Shown in pieces: positions 1 to 7,453 of a DNA stretch of 64,000 nucleotides (positions are counted from its first letter, which is position 1; each line of letters opens with the position of its first letter). This DNA is from an uncultured Prevotella sp. (GTDB lineage: Bacteria > Bacteroidota > Bacteroidia > Bacteroidales > Bacteroidaceae). Location: the NCBI GenBank assembly GCA_944320195.1, contig CALUGP010000005.1:1-64000 (forward strand). The letters are read 5' to 3'. The notes under the pieces were generated by a model, which ran no database searches, was not told where the DNA came from, and was given only the letters and a program-made list of their open reading frames with translations. The translations under genes and the position numbers were made by a program.

Positions 1-108
1 ATCATGGATGTGGACGGCGACGGGAACACACAGGAGGTGGCGCATGAGGAGCGGGAGCTTGTGGGTGCGGTGGCGGAGGAGCACGTACCGTACCGCCGGG
101 GGAGATAG
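1..108 (+). CDS. C-terminal end of an unidentified protein (5' end outside window)
   Basis: An open frame enters from the left edge and stops at TAG 106-108, giving 35 residues rich in Asp, Glu and Gly, including DVDGDGNTQE. It is followed by a 13-bp stem hairpin that suits a gene end, and it converges on the partition operon. The GC content is clearly higher than in the following 26 kb, so it may belong to a different DNA source than the element. I do not recognise the family. The DxDGDG string resembles a calcium-binding loop but is too short to interpret. Confidence 0.4.
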   Translation: MMDVDGDGNTQEVAHEERELVGAVAEEHVPYRRGR

Positions 109-130
109 GCGTTCACCGCTTGGTTGCGGA

Positions 131-181
131 CGCATAGCCGTGTTGTCTTTTATTTCAAGATACACAACACACGGCTATGCG
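131..181. terminator. Bidirectional terminator hairpin
   Basis: CGCATAGCCGTGT (131-143) pairs perfectly with ACACGGCTATGCG (169-181) around a 25-nt AT-rich loop. It sits between a rightward gene ending at 108 and the leftward partition operon ending at 188, so it probably ends transcription from both sides. Confidence 0.65.
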
Positions 182-187
182 ACCTTG

Positions 188-442
188 TCATTTGCCGTTC
201 CTCTCCAGGTATTCCCGCATAGCTTCATTCACGATGTCTTTCAATGACATGCCCTTTTCGATGGCAAGGTATTTCATCCGTGTATGGATGCTTTTGTCTA
301 TCACAAAATTGCAATGGACGGCAGGTTCTTTCTTGCCGGAAATTGGCATCGCCTGTTTCTCCGTGCGGCTTTTAGCCGTCGGGGAAAGTAGCCCGTCCAG
401 TCCACCTTTCATGCTGTCTTTCAGTAAATCACTTTTACCCAT
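188..442 (-). CDS. Small ribbon-helix-helix partition partner (ParB/ParR-like)
   Basis: This 84-residue basic protein has a polar N-terminal tail (about residues 1-40). It is followed by a short beta-strand plus two helices (VHCNFVIDKSIHTRMKYLAI, then GMSLKDIVNEAMREYLERNG), the layout of ribbon-helix-helix DNA binders. It starts 4 nt after the parA stop, so the two are one operon. By analogy with other ParA/RHH pairs it should bind a repeated centromere, stimulate the ParA ATPase through its N-terminal tail, and repress the operon. The 8-bp-phased TACTA array upstream of parA is the obvious target. The function is inferred from fold, size and context. Confidence 0.7.
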   Translation of the reverse strand: MGKSDLLKDSMKGGLDGLLSPTAKSRTEKQAMPISGKKEPAVHCNFVIDKSIHTRMKYLAIEKGMSLKDIVNEAMREYLERNGK

Positions 443-446
443 AATC

Positions 447-1205
447 TTATTTCAGTTTTTTCATTATTTCCTTGGCAAGCGACATATAGTCTTCCGCCCC
501 GTTGGAACTGCCATTATATTCAAAGATGCTCATGCCCTTAATCGGTGCTTCTGCTAACGAGACATTCTCCCGGATGAAGGTATCGAACACCTGTTTGCAG
601 AACGATTCCTTGATGAGTTCGGACACGCTCTTGTTCAGGGTTTTCCTCCTGTTGAATTGGGTAATGACGATACCGCCGACACGAAGGCCGGGGTTCAGAC
701 GCTCCTGCACGATGGCGACCACACTCATGATTTTGGCCATTCCCCGCATGGCAAGGAATTGGGCTTGTACCGGGATGACCAGATAGTCAGAAGTGGTAAG
801 TGCGTTTAGTGTAAGCAAGCCCAAAGAGGGCGGGCAGTCAATGATTACATAGTCGAACTTCGGTTTGTCGGGCATCTTGGCAATCAGCCCTTTCAAAATC
901 AGTTCCCGTCCCGGCTCGCTGATAAGCTCGGATTCCGCTGCCGAAAGGTCAAGGCAGGACGGTGCGACTGTTACGCCGCTGTTCGTTTTTACCATCGGAA
1001 GCGGGTATGCCCCGGTCATCGCCCCATATACGGTGCGTTCTTCTTCAATCGAAATCCCGAATGACTCGGTCAGGTTCGCTTGTCCGTCCATGTCTATGGC
1101 CAGCACCCGCTTCTTCATACGTTGCAGGGCAGCCGCCAAATTGACGGCGGTGGTCGTTTTCCCGACCCCGCCCTTGTGGTTGAGTATTGCAATGATTTTT
1201 GTCAT
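447..1205 (-). CDS. parA: ParA-family partition ATPase
   Basis: This 252-residue protein has the deviant Walker A motif KGGVGKTTT at residues 11-19, an AIDMDGQANLT switch segment, and VIIDCPPSLG (Walker B region). This is the Soj/ParA/MinD fold without an N-terminal helix-turn-helix, so operon repression is probably left to the RHH partner encoded 4 nt downstream. It would form a dynamic filament or gradient on the nucleoid that segregates the element. Its promoter (TAACTTTG at 1229-1236 on the minus strand) abuts a repeat array. A partition system points to plasmid ancestry, or to an element with a replicating stage. Confidence 0.92.
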   Translation of the reverse strand: MTKIIAILNHKGGVGKTTTAVNLAAALQRMKKRVLAIDMDGQANLTESFGISIEEERTVYGAMTGAYPLPMVKTNSGVTVAPSCLDLSAAESELISEPGRELILKGLIAKMPDKPKFDYVIIDCPPSLGLLTLNALTTSDYLVIPVQAQFLAMRGMAKIMSVVAIVQERLNPGLRVGGIVITQFNRRKTLNKSVSELIKESFCKQVFDTFIRENVSLAEAPIKGMSIFEYNGSSNGAEDYMSLAKEIMKKLK

Positions 1206-1228
1206 ATTCGATTCGTCCTTATTGACTA

Positions 1229-1236
1229 CAAAGTTA
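1229..1236 (-). promoter_or_regulatory. parA promoter -7 box
   Basis: On the minus strand this reads TAACTTTG, a match to the Bacteroidetes -7 consensus TAnnTTTG, 24 nt upstream of the parA start. The TACTA repeats begin one base further upstream, so a protein bound to the array would cover the rest of the promoter. Confidence 0.6.
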
Positions 1237-1237
1237 A

Positions 1238-1375
1238 TACTATTTTTCGTAAATACTACAATTAGTATATACTATTTTACTAAAATACTATTGTTCGTAT
1301 TTTAGTATTTACTACTTTACTAATAAGCAGTTATACTAAATGTAGTGCCTACTACTTTTAGAATAGACGGATTTA
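1238..1375. repeat. 8-bp-phased TACTA repeat array (putative partition centromere/operator), left part
   Basis: TACTA occurs at 1238, 1254, 1270, 1278, 1286, 1310, 1318, 1334 and 1350; every interval is 8, 16 or 24 bp. Related words (TTAGT, TTCGT, GTAGT) occupy several intermediate 8-bp positions. Such phased short repeats are the usual binding platform for RHH partition proteins. The array lies directly upstream of parA and is interrupted at 1376 by the insertion sequence. Confidence 0.75.
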
Positions 1376-2474
1376 TAGTCAAAAGTAAGTGAAATGCGAA
1401 TAATTCGTTTAAAAGTTGTATCTTTACGGCATGGAAATGCAGTTGTCGACATCAGAAATAGAAAATTTACGTAAACTTCAACGGAATCTAGCCGGAAGTT
1501 CCGACTATGCCCGTGTGACTTGCATTCTGATGTTGGGCATGGGCAATTCTCCTTCCTTCGTGGCTTCATGCCTTGGAATAGACGTTTCCACCGTATACCG
1601 TTACCGTTCCGCTTATTTGCACGGCGGTGCCGATGAACTTCTGGAAAACCGCCACAAAGGTTATTGGGGGCTTCTTGACAGCAGACAGTTGTCCGCCTTG
1701 CGCAAGGAACTTCGTGAGCATATCTATACGGATGCCAAGAGTGTGGCAGAGTGGATAAAGTCCACATTCGGCGTGGAGTACACGCCCCAGGGGGTTGTAG
1801 ACCTGCTGAACCGCATTGGTTTCACCTATAAGAAGACATCGGAAGTCCCTTGCGAGGCTGATGCCTCCAAGCAGGCAGCCTTTGTCGGAGAACTTTCCGA
1901 AATCCTTTCCGGTATGCCGGAAGATGCTGTGGTTTATTATGCCGACGGTGTTCATCCGACCCACAACAGCCGTTCCACTTATGCGTGGATAGAGAAAGGC
2001 GAAAAGTTGGAACAACCGACCGTCAGCGGTCGTGACAGGGTGAACATCAACGGGTTGCTTAACGCGCATGACGTGACAGACGTGATAGCCCATGATTGCG
2101 AAAGCGTCAATGCCGAATCCACAAAAGAAGTTTATCAGGCGGCCTTGGACAGGCATCCGGAGGCCCCGTTCATCTATATCATTTCCGACAATGCCCGTTA
2201 TTATCACAACAAAAAGCTCAAGGAATGGGTGGACGGGACAAAAATCAGGCAGATATTCCTGCCGCCCTACTCGCCGAACCTCAATCTGATTGAGAGGCTT
2301 TGGAAATTCCTCCGCAAGAAGGTCATCAATACCGGTTTCTACAGGACAAAAGAGAAATTCAGGCAGGCCGTTAAGGATTTCTTCGACAATATCGGAAACT
2401 ATAAAGAAGAGTTGGAGTCACTTCTGACTCTTAAATTCCGTTTGTCTAATTCGCAAACCATTTCTTTTTGACTA
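1376..2474 (+). mobile_element. IS630-type insertion sequence
   Basis: This 1,099-bp element begins TAGTCAAAAGTAAG and ends in the inverted equivalent; the outer 26 bases of each end match at 20 positions. It is flanked by TA on both sides (1374-1375 and 2475-2476), the target duplicated by IS630/Tc1 elements. It holds one transposase gene in the same orientation. Removing the element and one TA rebuilds a TACTA repeat at 1374 in phase with the left array. Confidence 0.85.
1431..2471 (+). CDS. IS630 family transposase
   Basis: The protein is 346 residues, starting at MEMQLSTSEIENL, preceded by a TATCTTTA promoter-like box about 12 nt upstream. The N-terminal half carries helix-turn-helix DNA-binding segments (CLGIDVSTVYRYRSAYLHGG). 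The C-terminal half is a DDE catalytic domain: VVYYADGVHPTHNS holds the first Asp, YIISDNARYYHNKKLKEW the second, and LPPYSPNLNLIERLWKFLRK the final acidic residue. This last segment is the family hallmark. The length is normal and no frameshift is seen, so the element may be active. The stop codon lies inside the right terminal repeat. An upstream in-frame ATG at 1416 is less likely. Confidence 0.92.
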   Translation: MEMQLSTSEIENLRKLQRNLAGSSDYARVTCILMLGMGNSPSFVASCLGIDVSTVYRYRSAYLHGGADELLENRHKGYWGLLDSRQLSALRKELREHIYTDAKSVAEWIKSTFGVEYTPQGVVDLLNRIGFTYKKTSEVPCEADASKQAAFVGELSEILSGMPEDAVVYYADGVHPTHNSRSTYAWIEKGEKLEQPTVSGRDRVNINGLLNAHDVTDVIAHDCESVNAESTKEVYQAALDRHPEAPFIYIISDNARYYHNKKLKEWVDGTKIRQIFLPPYSPNLNLIERLWKFLRKKVINTGFYRTKEKFRQAVKDFFDNIGNYKEELESLLTLKFRLSNSQTISF

Positions 2475-2530
2475 TACTATCCTACTATTCGTAGTATTTA
2501 CTACATTTAGTATTCACTGTTATTTAGTAA
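2475..2530. repeat. 8-bp-phased TACTA array, right part beyond the IS
   Basis: TACTA lies at 2475, 2483 and 2499, with TAGTA at 2492 and TTAGT at 2507, continuing the 8-bp phase of the left array once the IS is removed. It is AT-rich and ends just before the ssb stop codon. Confidence 0.65.
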
Positions 2531-2542
2531 GATGGATGCTTT

Positions 2543-2965
2543 TTAAAAAGGCAAATCTTCATCATTGTTCTGCGGCAGACCTTCCGGTGGCATTGGTGCC
2601 TTGGCTTCGTTGTCCATGTTCCCGTCCGTCTCGGAAGCAGCATTCGCCTCCGTTCCTTTCTTGCCGGTGTGGATGAATTTGATAGTTTCCGCTACGATGG
2701 AAAGCTGCACATGGCTGTTGCCGTTCTTGTCTTCCCAAATGGAAGATGAAAGCGTTCCATGCACAAGGATAAGCCTACCCTTGGTAAGGTATTCTGACAG
2801 CTTAATATGGTTTTCCTTGCTGCTTTTGACCCGTACCCAAGTGGTTGTGCTTTCGCCTTTCTGATAATCATCCACGGCCATGTCCAATGCCACGAAAGAA
2901 CCGTGTTTTCCTGAAATGACCTGGCAATCCTTGCCGATGCGTCCGATTGTGTAAGTATTTAACAT
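2543..2965 (-). CDS. ssb: Single-stranded DNA-binding protein with DLPF tail
   Basis: This 140-residue protein has an N-terminal OB fold (MLNTYTIGRIGKDCQVI through QLSIVAETIKFI, about residues 1-97). A flexible Gln/Pro/Glu-rich linker leads to an acidic tip NNDEDLPF. That tip is the protein-interaction motif by which bacterial SSBs recruit replication and repair enzymes, so this copy should be a full partner-recruiting SSB. It coats single strands during replication or conjugative transfer. The gene is preceded by leader hairpin A. A second SSB at 23,435-23,824 lacks the acidic tip, so the element carries two distinct forms. Confidence 0.93.
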   Translation of the reverse strand: MLNTYTIGRIGKDCQVISGKHGSFVALDMAVDDYQKGESTTTWVRVKSSKENHIKLSEYLTKGRLILVHGTLSSSIWEDKNGNSHVQLSIVAETIKFIHTGKKGTEANAASETDGNMDNEAKAPMPPEGLPQNNDEDLPF

Positions 2966-3076
2966 AACTGAAAAATTTGTGGCAAGCTGGTTAACCCCGC
3001 CGTTACCTTAAATTGATTTTGTTTTTTCCCTACATTCAGGCTTCTTCGCCTTGCCGGGAAATTTTGTGCATTCCAC

Positions 3077-3179
3077 ACAGGGCTTTACAATAAACCGGAA
3101 AGCGGCGGGGAAATACGCTCCGCCAAGAGTGGAGGAAGATTTTGCTGCCGGTTTTTGGTGTTTGTGCCGGAAGCCCTGT
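3077..3179 (-). promoter_or_regulatory. Structured leader A upstream of ssb (AATACGC/GGAAGAT family)
   Basis: ACAGGGCTT (3077-3085) pairs with AAGCCCTGT (3171-3179). Inside are a second stem, the pair AATACGC (3112-3118)/GGAAGAT (3134-3140), and a small terminal hairpin (CTCCGC/GTGGAG). Beyond it lie GGTATAAGAGG (about 3225) and AGTATAAGGGG (about 3256), and TTGCCGGGCAAA at 3289-3300. The same arrangement recurs five more times in this element. It lies 5' of a leftward gene, so I place it on the minus strand, but strand is inferred. No coding gene is seen in 2966-3381. Confidence 0.6.
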
Positions 3180-3381
3180 AACTTTGCGGAAAATTTCTTC
3201 GGTCAGGCGAAAGGCGAAAGAATAAGAAATAGGTATAAGAGGTGGATGTTTAAGTAGTATAAGGGGATTTACGGTGGTAAAAGAGGCGTTGCCGGGCAAA
3301 TAAAACAGGAAGGAAGGCAGGAGGTTAACTCCCTCCCAAGCCGTTTAGCTGCGAATTGGAAGAGAGTAACTCCTTACCCCG

Positions 3382-4098
3382 TCAATAAGGGAGATACCAA
3401 TCGGCATTCATGCACTCCGGGTTTCCCTCAGCCACCTGCAATATGGCGGTAACAGAAGAGTATTTGCGGAAACAACCGTTGTAAATCTGCCTTCCGTCAA
3501 GCGTTATCAACTGGAGATAACAGTTGTCGATGCCGCCACAGCTGCGTTCCGAAACGAATGTGAACTTGATGCCGTTGCTGTACGAGAGCGTCAATGACGT
3601 ATAGTTAATCTCTGAATGAGGTTTTTCGGACGGCATACGGCTATTGAAATATCCGGTCGCCAACATGACTTGCTCGGCAAAACGGATGGCTTCCGTTTGG
3701 TACTTCTTCATTGCCGAAGCCACAGATAGCTCATCGCGCCTGTCCCCTGTAAAGTTTTCTGGTAATATTCTGTTTTTGTATATCAGCTTGAACGGGCCTC
3801 CAATATCCTCCTGCACTATGGGCAAACTGATGGCTTCGTATTCTGTTTTGTTCAAATCTATGTAACGTGCCTGCTCCTCGTCCAAATAGAGACGGTAAGC
3901 GGGTTTCGCCCGCTCCCGTTTTTTCTCATACTCCGCCTGTTCCTTTGCATCCATGCAGTTATAGACATGCCTTGGCACTCGTTTTACCGCATTGACATAG
4001 GTCATACATTTGCTCACGCCGAAGTGCTTTGCCAATTCCGGCTTCGTGCCTGTAAAGTTGTATTCATTCCAATAGTACCTCTTCATTGTATTTGTCAT
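3382..4098 (-). CDS. Hypothetical protein with putative N-terminal HTH
   Basis: This 238-residue soluble protein belongs to no family I recognise. The N-terminus contains a possible small helix-turn-helix (TKPELAKHFGVSKCMTYVNA, about residues 18-37). It is followed by a charged stretch (EQAEYEKKRERAKPAY) and a long C-terminal domain without obvious catalytic motifs. It starts one base after the stop of the DUF1281-type gene, so the two are co-transcribed. There is no signal peptide or membrane segment. A role as a plasmid accessory or regulatory protein is possible but unproven. Confidence 0.7.
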   Translation of the reverse strand: MTNTMKRYYWNEYNFTGTKPELAKHFGVSKCMTYVNAVKRVPRHVYNCMDAKEQAEYEKKRERAKPAYRLYLDEEQARYIDLNKTEYEAISLPIVQEDIGGPFKLIYKNRILPENFTGDRRDELSVASAMKKYQTEAIRFAEQVMLATGYFNSRMPSEKPHSEINYTSLTLSYSNGIKFTFVSERSCGGIDNCYLQLITLDGRQIYNGCFRKYSSVTAILQVAEGNPECMNADWYLPY

Positions 4099-4099
4099 T

Positions 4100-4681
4100 T
4101 TAGTCTACAATTTCAAATTCATGCAGATAACAGAAAGCATCCTCGCACTCGGTGCTCCATTGGATGTCAATGTCCGCAATATCCTCCTCCGTCATTACCG
4201 TCTTTCCCAATTCAACCTCTATCCATTTGAACACATCCTCCAGTTTTTCGAAATACTCGCTGAGATAATCTCCATCCGGCGTACAGGCATCGAGATAATA
4301 CCTGTCCTTGAAATATACACCGCATTCATCGTTGGTCTCGTAGACTTCCAGCCCAGGTTCTTCCGCGATAAAATAATACCTTAAAGAGGGATATTTTTCA
4401 CGGACGGCCTCGAATGTCTCGTTACAGGGTGCCCATGCGGTTTCCGTGTTGAACTTCAGCACGTCACCGTCCAGTTTGAGACCGCTCCATGAGCCACGGC
4501 ATGACACTGCTTTCCAGTCTTTCCCCAAGGCGTTTACGAGGCATCCCAACCATGTAGTCCCGAAATCGTTTTTCACGGCAGGCTTCTTCCTGTCCTGCAA
4601 TCTTTTCATCAATCCATAGAGGCTTTTTATTTCCTTTGCGTCGCCCTCTACCACATACGCTGTTGAACACCAGTTTGGCAT
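4100..4681 (-). CDS. DUF1281/YubB-like protein
   Basis: The protein is 193 residues and begins MPNWCSTAYVVEGDAKEIK, the recognisable start of the DUF1281 (YubB ferredoxin-like) family found on plasmids and integrative elements. The remainder is acidic and rich in aromatic residues (YYFIAEEPGLEVYETNDE, WIEVELGKTVMTEEDI). The biochemical role of the family is unknown. It is the first gene of a two-gene leftward unit with the hypothetical gene ending at 3382, downstream of the dnaN-like gene and its hairpin. Confidence 0.75.
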   Translation of the reverse strand: MPNWCSTAYVVEGDAKEIKSLYGLMKRLQDRKKPAVKNDFGTTWLGCLVNALGKDWKAVSCRGSWSGLKLDGDVLKFNTETAWAPCNETFEAVREKYPSLRYYFIAEEPGLEVYETNDECGVYFKDRYYLDACTPDGDYLSEYFEKLEDVFKWIEVELGKTVMTEEDIADIDIQWSTECEDAFCYLHEFEIVD

Positions 4682-4730
4682 AATTGTCTGTTTCTTTTAG
4701 TTTGTTGATAATTCGATTTAGGTTGATGGA

Positions 4731-4758
4731 TTGTGCAGGGCTTTCAAACCCTGCACAA
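4731..4758. terminator. Hairpin after the clamp gene
   Basis: TTGTGCAGGG pairs perfectly with CCCTGCACAA around an 8-nt loop, 15 nt beyond the stop of the leftward clamp gene. There is no T-run on the minus side, so it may be a weak or RNA-stabilising terminator. Confidence 0.5.
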
Positions 4759-4773
4759 ACTCTCGGCAAAAGG

Positions 4774-5895
4774 TTATTCGGGCAACATCATCGGCATCAG
4801 CAGAGCCAAGTGTGCAGACTGCCCGTCTTCCGATGTCGGTTCTATAATGGCTGCACGGCAAGGTTCGCTCATCTTGAAGCGCACTTCTGCCGCATCCGTG
4901 TTCTCCAACAGCAGCATAAGGTTCTCCGCGCTGAAGCCGATACGGATGTCCGCGCCTTGATAACTGCAGAACACGGTTTCCTCCGCCGAAGTGGAGTTGT
5001 CGAAGTCGTGCCCTGCCAGCAGCAATGACATGCCGGAAAACGTCATCACCACCATGCGGTTAGCTTTTTCAGCAAATACGCTGACCCTGCGGATGGCCGA
5101 CAACAACGCTTGCCGGTCAATGGTCGCCTCCTTGTCGCTATCGGACGGGATGACTGCATTGTAGTTCGGGTACTTACCCTCTATCAGCCGTGACGAAAAA
5201 GAGTCCGTTTCGGTCTTGAAAGCGATGTTCCGTCCGTCAAGTCTCACTTCCACAAAGCCCTCCTTTTTCTGCATTAGGGTCTTTACGGTTTTAGCCGCCT
5301 TTGCTGACAAAAGGAAACTGCAATCTTCAGCAGCCTCTGATAACGGATAGGAATTGCGAGCCAGTTTGTGTCCGTCCGATGCGGCACATTCCACCCTGCC
5401 GTTACAGATGGTGAAATTGATGCCGTTCATTACCGGGCGCAAGGTGTCGTAGCTCACGGCAAACAAGGATTGGTCAATGGCCTTGCACAATGTGACGGCC
5501 TCCATGCGGAAACTGATGTCGCTTGGAGCATCGAAGGACGGGTACTCGTCGGCGGCTTGACCCACCATGTCGAAATGTCCGTTTGCATACTGGACGGTCA
5601 CACTCCCGTTCTCTTCGCAGATGATAAAAGTTATCGGCTGTTCGGGCAGGTTCTTGACGGCATCCAGCAGGGTGCTTGCCGGGATGCACACTTTGCCTGT
5701 TCCCTCTTGCCCTGTGATTTCCAACGAGCCGTGCCATACACATTCAAGGTCGGAGGCGGTCACTTCCAGCGGTGCGTCCTCTTTCACCTCCAGCAGGAAA
5801 GTGGAAAGGATGGGCAGTACGGATTTGCCATTCATAACTTTGGCCATTGCAGCCAGTTTGTTCGCCATTGCGGTTGATGATACTGTAAACTTCAT
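4774..5895 (-). CDS. dnaN: DNA polymerase III beta (sliding clamp) homologue
   Basis: This 373-residue protein has the three-domain clamp architecture. It begins MKFTVSSTAMANKLAAMAKV, and the core elements KSVLPILSTFLLEV, DGHKLARNSYPL, LIEGKYPNYNAVIPSD and LLLAGHDFDNST are typical of DnaN. The last clamp-family segment, usually M-P-M/V-R-L/I, is here LLMPMMLPE, so the C-terminus is slightly unusual. The frame stays open upstream to 6150, but that stretch is the structured leader, and MKFTVSS matches the family start, so I take 5895. Chromosomes normally supply the clamp. A mobile copy beside ssb and umuDC suggests an element-specific replication or translesion complex (inference). Confidence 0.9.
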   Translation of the reverse strand: MKFTVSSTAMANKLAAMAKVMNGKSVLPILSTFLLEVKEDAPLEVTASDLECVWHGSLEITGQEGTGKVCIPASTLLDAVKNLPEQPITFIICEENGSVTVQYANGHFDMVGQAADEYPSFDAPSDISFRMEAVTLCKAIDQSLFAVSYDTLRPVMNGINFTICNGRVECAASDGHKLARNSYPLSEAAEDCSFLLSAKAAKTVKTLMQKKEGFVEVRLDGRNIAFKTETDSFSSRLIEGKYPNYNAVIPSDSDKEATIDRQALLSAIRRVSVFAEKANRMVVMTFSGMSLLLAGHDFDNSTSAEETVFCSYQGADIRIGFSAENLMLLLENTDAAEVRFKMSEPCRAAIIEPTSEDGQSAHLALLMPMMLPE

Positions 5896-5938
5896 AAAGC
5901 TAAATGTTTTTATTTCCCTGCTTTCGGGCTGTTTGCCC

Positions 5939-6051
5939 TTGTCCCAGGAAGTTATTTTTCGGTGCTGGATAAGCCGTCCGCCTATGACGCAAACTTTTGG
6001 CAGGAATACGCTTTGCCGCAAGGGAAAGGAAGATTCCTGCCATCGGGACAA
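5939..6051 (-). promoter_or_regulatory. Structured leader B upstream of the clamp gene
   Basis: TTGTCCC (5939-5945) pairs with GGGACAA (6045-6051). Inside, GGCAGGA (5999-6005) pairs with TCCTGCC (6035-6041). The loop pair AATACGC (6005-6011)/GGAAGAT (6028-6034) follows, then a CTTT-CC/GG-AAAG hairpin capped by GCAA. TATAAnnGG-like words follow at about 6167 and 6190. It starts 43 nt 5' of the leftward clamp start codon. Confidence 0.62.
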
Positions 6052-6264
6052 CCATTGTAATTCGGCTTTCGTCCCAAAAGTTTTCGGCATCAACAGCGGG
6101 CGACTGAACTTTGCACACGAAAATACGCCCGGAGGCAAGGGCATGGGCACAAGTAGTAAAAAGTATGTATAATCGGATAAATGTCAGTATATAAATGGAT
6201 GACAAAGTGGATGTGTTGATTTGACATTCTCTTGAAAAACCGCTCTACAGTACACCGGTTTTAC

Positions 6265-6272
6265 TATTTTTG
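6265..6272 (+). promoter_or_regulatory. -7 box for the phosphoribosyltransferase gene
   Basis: TATTTTTG matches TAnnTTTG and lies 25 nt before the ATG at 6298. It is this promoter that makes 6298, rather than the earlier in-frame ATGs, the likely start. Confidence 0.6.
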
Positions 6273-6297
6273 CAGTCATTTATGCAGGCAAAAAAAT

Positions 6298-7359
6298 ATG
6301 GAACGGTTTATCATCATAGTATTGCTCATCCTGATACTGGCACTTACACGGTATTGGAGAAGGAAACTTGGCGAAGCCTATTGCGCTGCCGCCAAGTATG
6401 CGCCTACTTTGGAACTGCGCAGGGAATTCAGCCGCAAGGCGGTGCTGGCGGGCAAGAAGGAAGCAAGGAGGATTTTCCCCATTACAGTTGCGCGGTTTGC
6501 TGCAGACCATCAGCCGTTGAAAGTGTTCAAGAGGAAGAAAATCCCCTGCGTATTTACGGACTATTACTTCCCATCAAGGTGCAACCCATACCTGAGTGAA
6601 GAACAAAAACAGTTCTGCCAATCCGTTCTGGATTTCAAGGACGGCAAATATGATGGCATCCGTTTCCTTGTGGCCGGAATAGAGAAATTAAAGCCCAAGC
6701 CGGGAACCGTTGTCATGTTCATGCCGTGCAGCACACAGCGAAAATACTGGAAGCGGTTCAAGACGATGGCGGACTACTTGCATGACGAATACCCGGAGCT
6801 TGTGTGCGGCATTTCTTATGTCCGTTATACGGGTGACAGGGAGAGCCTGCACCTACAAAAGAGCAGGGAGAATGTAGAACTGGAGAAGAACTATTTCTTC
6901 AAAGAGGACTTGACGGACAAGGAGGTTATAGTGGTGGATGACATCCTTACAACAGGGAAAAGTTTGCAAGATTTCAGAAAGGAAGTGGAAGCGGACGGGG
7001 GCAAGGTGGTGGGTGCCATTTTTGCCGCCGAGACGTTCAAAATGCCCAATGCTTTCTGGTGTTATCTTTATGCATTAAGCTGGTCGGAGGATGATGCTGA
7101 GAAGTTTGCACCTATGGCAACAGACACCACTATGGGTTATCCATACCAACGCCGTAAATGGGGCATTTATGATGAAGAGCCGGAAGATATCGATTGGATG
7201 CCCGACCGAACGATTATGCATGGGAACACCATGATAAATTTGTGGTATGGCAAGAGGAAAGGCAAGTATGTTGTGGTAAAAAAGGAAGTCCTGCCATTGG
7301 ATCCGGAGAGCGATGAGCCATGCAGCGATGACTTGTCGGAATTTGACATACGGATATAG
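6298..7359 (+). CDS. Membrane-anchored phosphoribosyltransferase-domain protein
   Basis: This 353-residue protein starts with a single hydrophobic helix (MERFIIIVLLILILALTRYW), predicted as a membrane anchor. A basic region and a type I PRTase/ComF-like domain follow. The PRPP-binding motif is EVIVVDDILTTGKSL at about residues 209-223. A second conserved patch, MPCSTQRKYWKRFK, resembles PASTQEKNELRYKRF in the other PRTase at 18,031-18,588, so the two are paralogues. The substrate base is unknown. It runs rightward between two leftward operons from its own promoter and ends in a hairpin terminator. Such domains either salvage bases with PRPP or act as regulators. Confidence 0.8.
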   Translation: MERFIIIVLLILILALTRYWRRKLGEAYCAAAKYAPTLELRREFSRKAVLAGKKEARRIFPITVARFAADHQPLKVFKRKKIPCVFTDYYFPSRCNPYLSEEQKQFCQSVLDFKDGKYDGIRFLVAGIEKLKPKPGTVVMFMPCSTQRKYWKRFKTMADYLHDEYPELVCGISYVRYTGDRESLHLQKSRENVELEKNYFFKEDLTDKEVIVVDDILTTGKSLQDFRKEVEADGGKVVGAIFAAETFKMPNAFWCYLYALSWSEDDAEKFAPMATDTTMGYPYQRRKWGIYDEEPEDIDWMPDRTIMHGNTMINLWYGKRKGKYVVVKKEVLPLDPESDEPCSDDLSEFDIRI

Positions 7360-7361
7360 AA

Positions 7362-7387
7362 CAGGCCGGCTTTCACAAGCCAGCCTG
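7362..7387. terminator. Terminator hairpin between convergent genes
   Basis: CAGGCCGGCTT pairs with AAGCCAGCCTG (one mismatch) around a 4-nt loop just after the stop of the rightward PRTase gene. It faces the leftward OmpA-type gene that ends at 7454. Confidence 0.65.
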
Positions 7388-7453
7388 CTATAAGAATCTT
7401 AAGTCAGATCCAATGAAAAAGTTAATCCATTCCTTATTATGAACAACAAGCAG

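Noticed and set aside
1-108. Missing 3' end of the tyrosine recombinase at the left junction
   Set aside because: Neither strand shows the expected HxxR/W or active-site Tyr segment; the readable frame is an acidic rightward protein end.
3036-3299. Leftward 87-codon ORF
   Set aside because: It lies entirely over leader A and its flanking motifs; composition and pairing indicate a non-coding leader.
5896-6150. N-terminal extension of the clamp protein
   Set aside because: The frame is open, but the stretch is leader B with extensive pairing, and MKFTVSS at 5,895 is the normal DnaN start.
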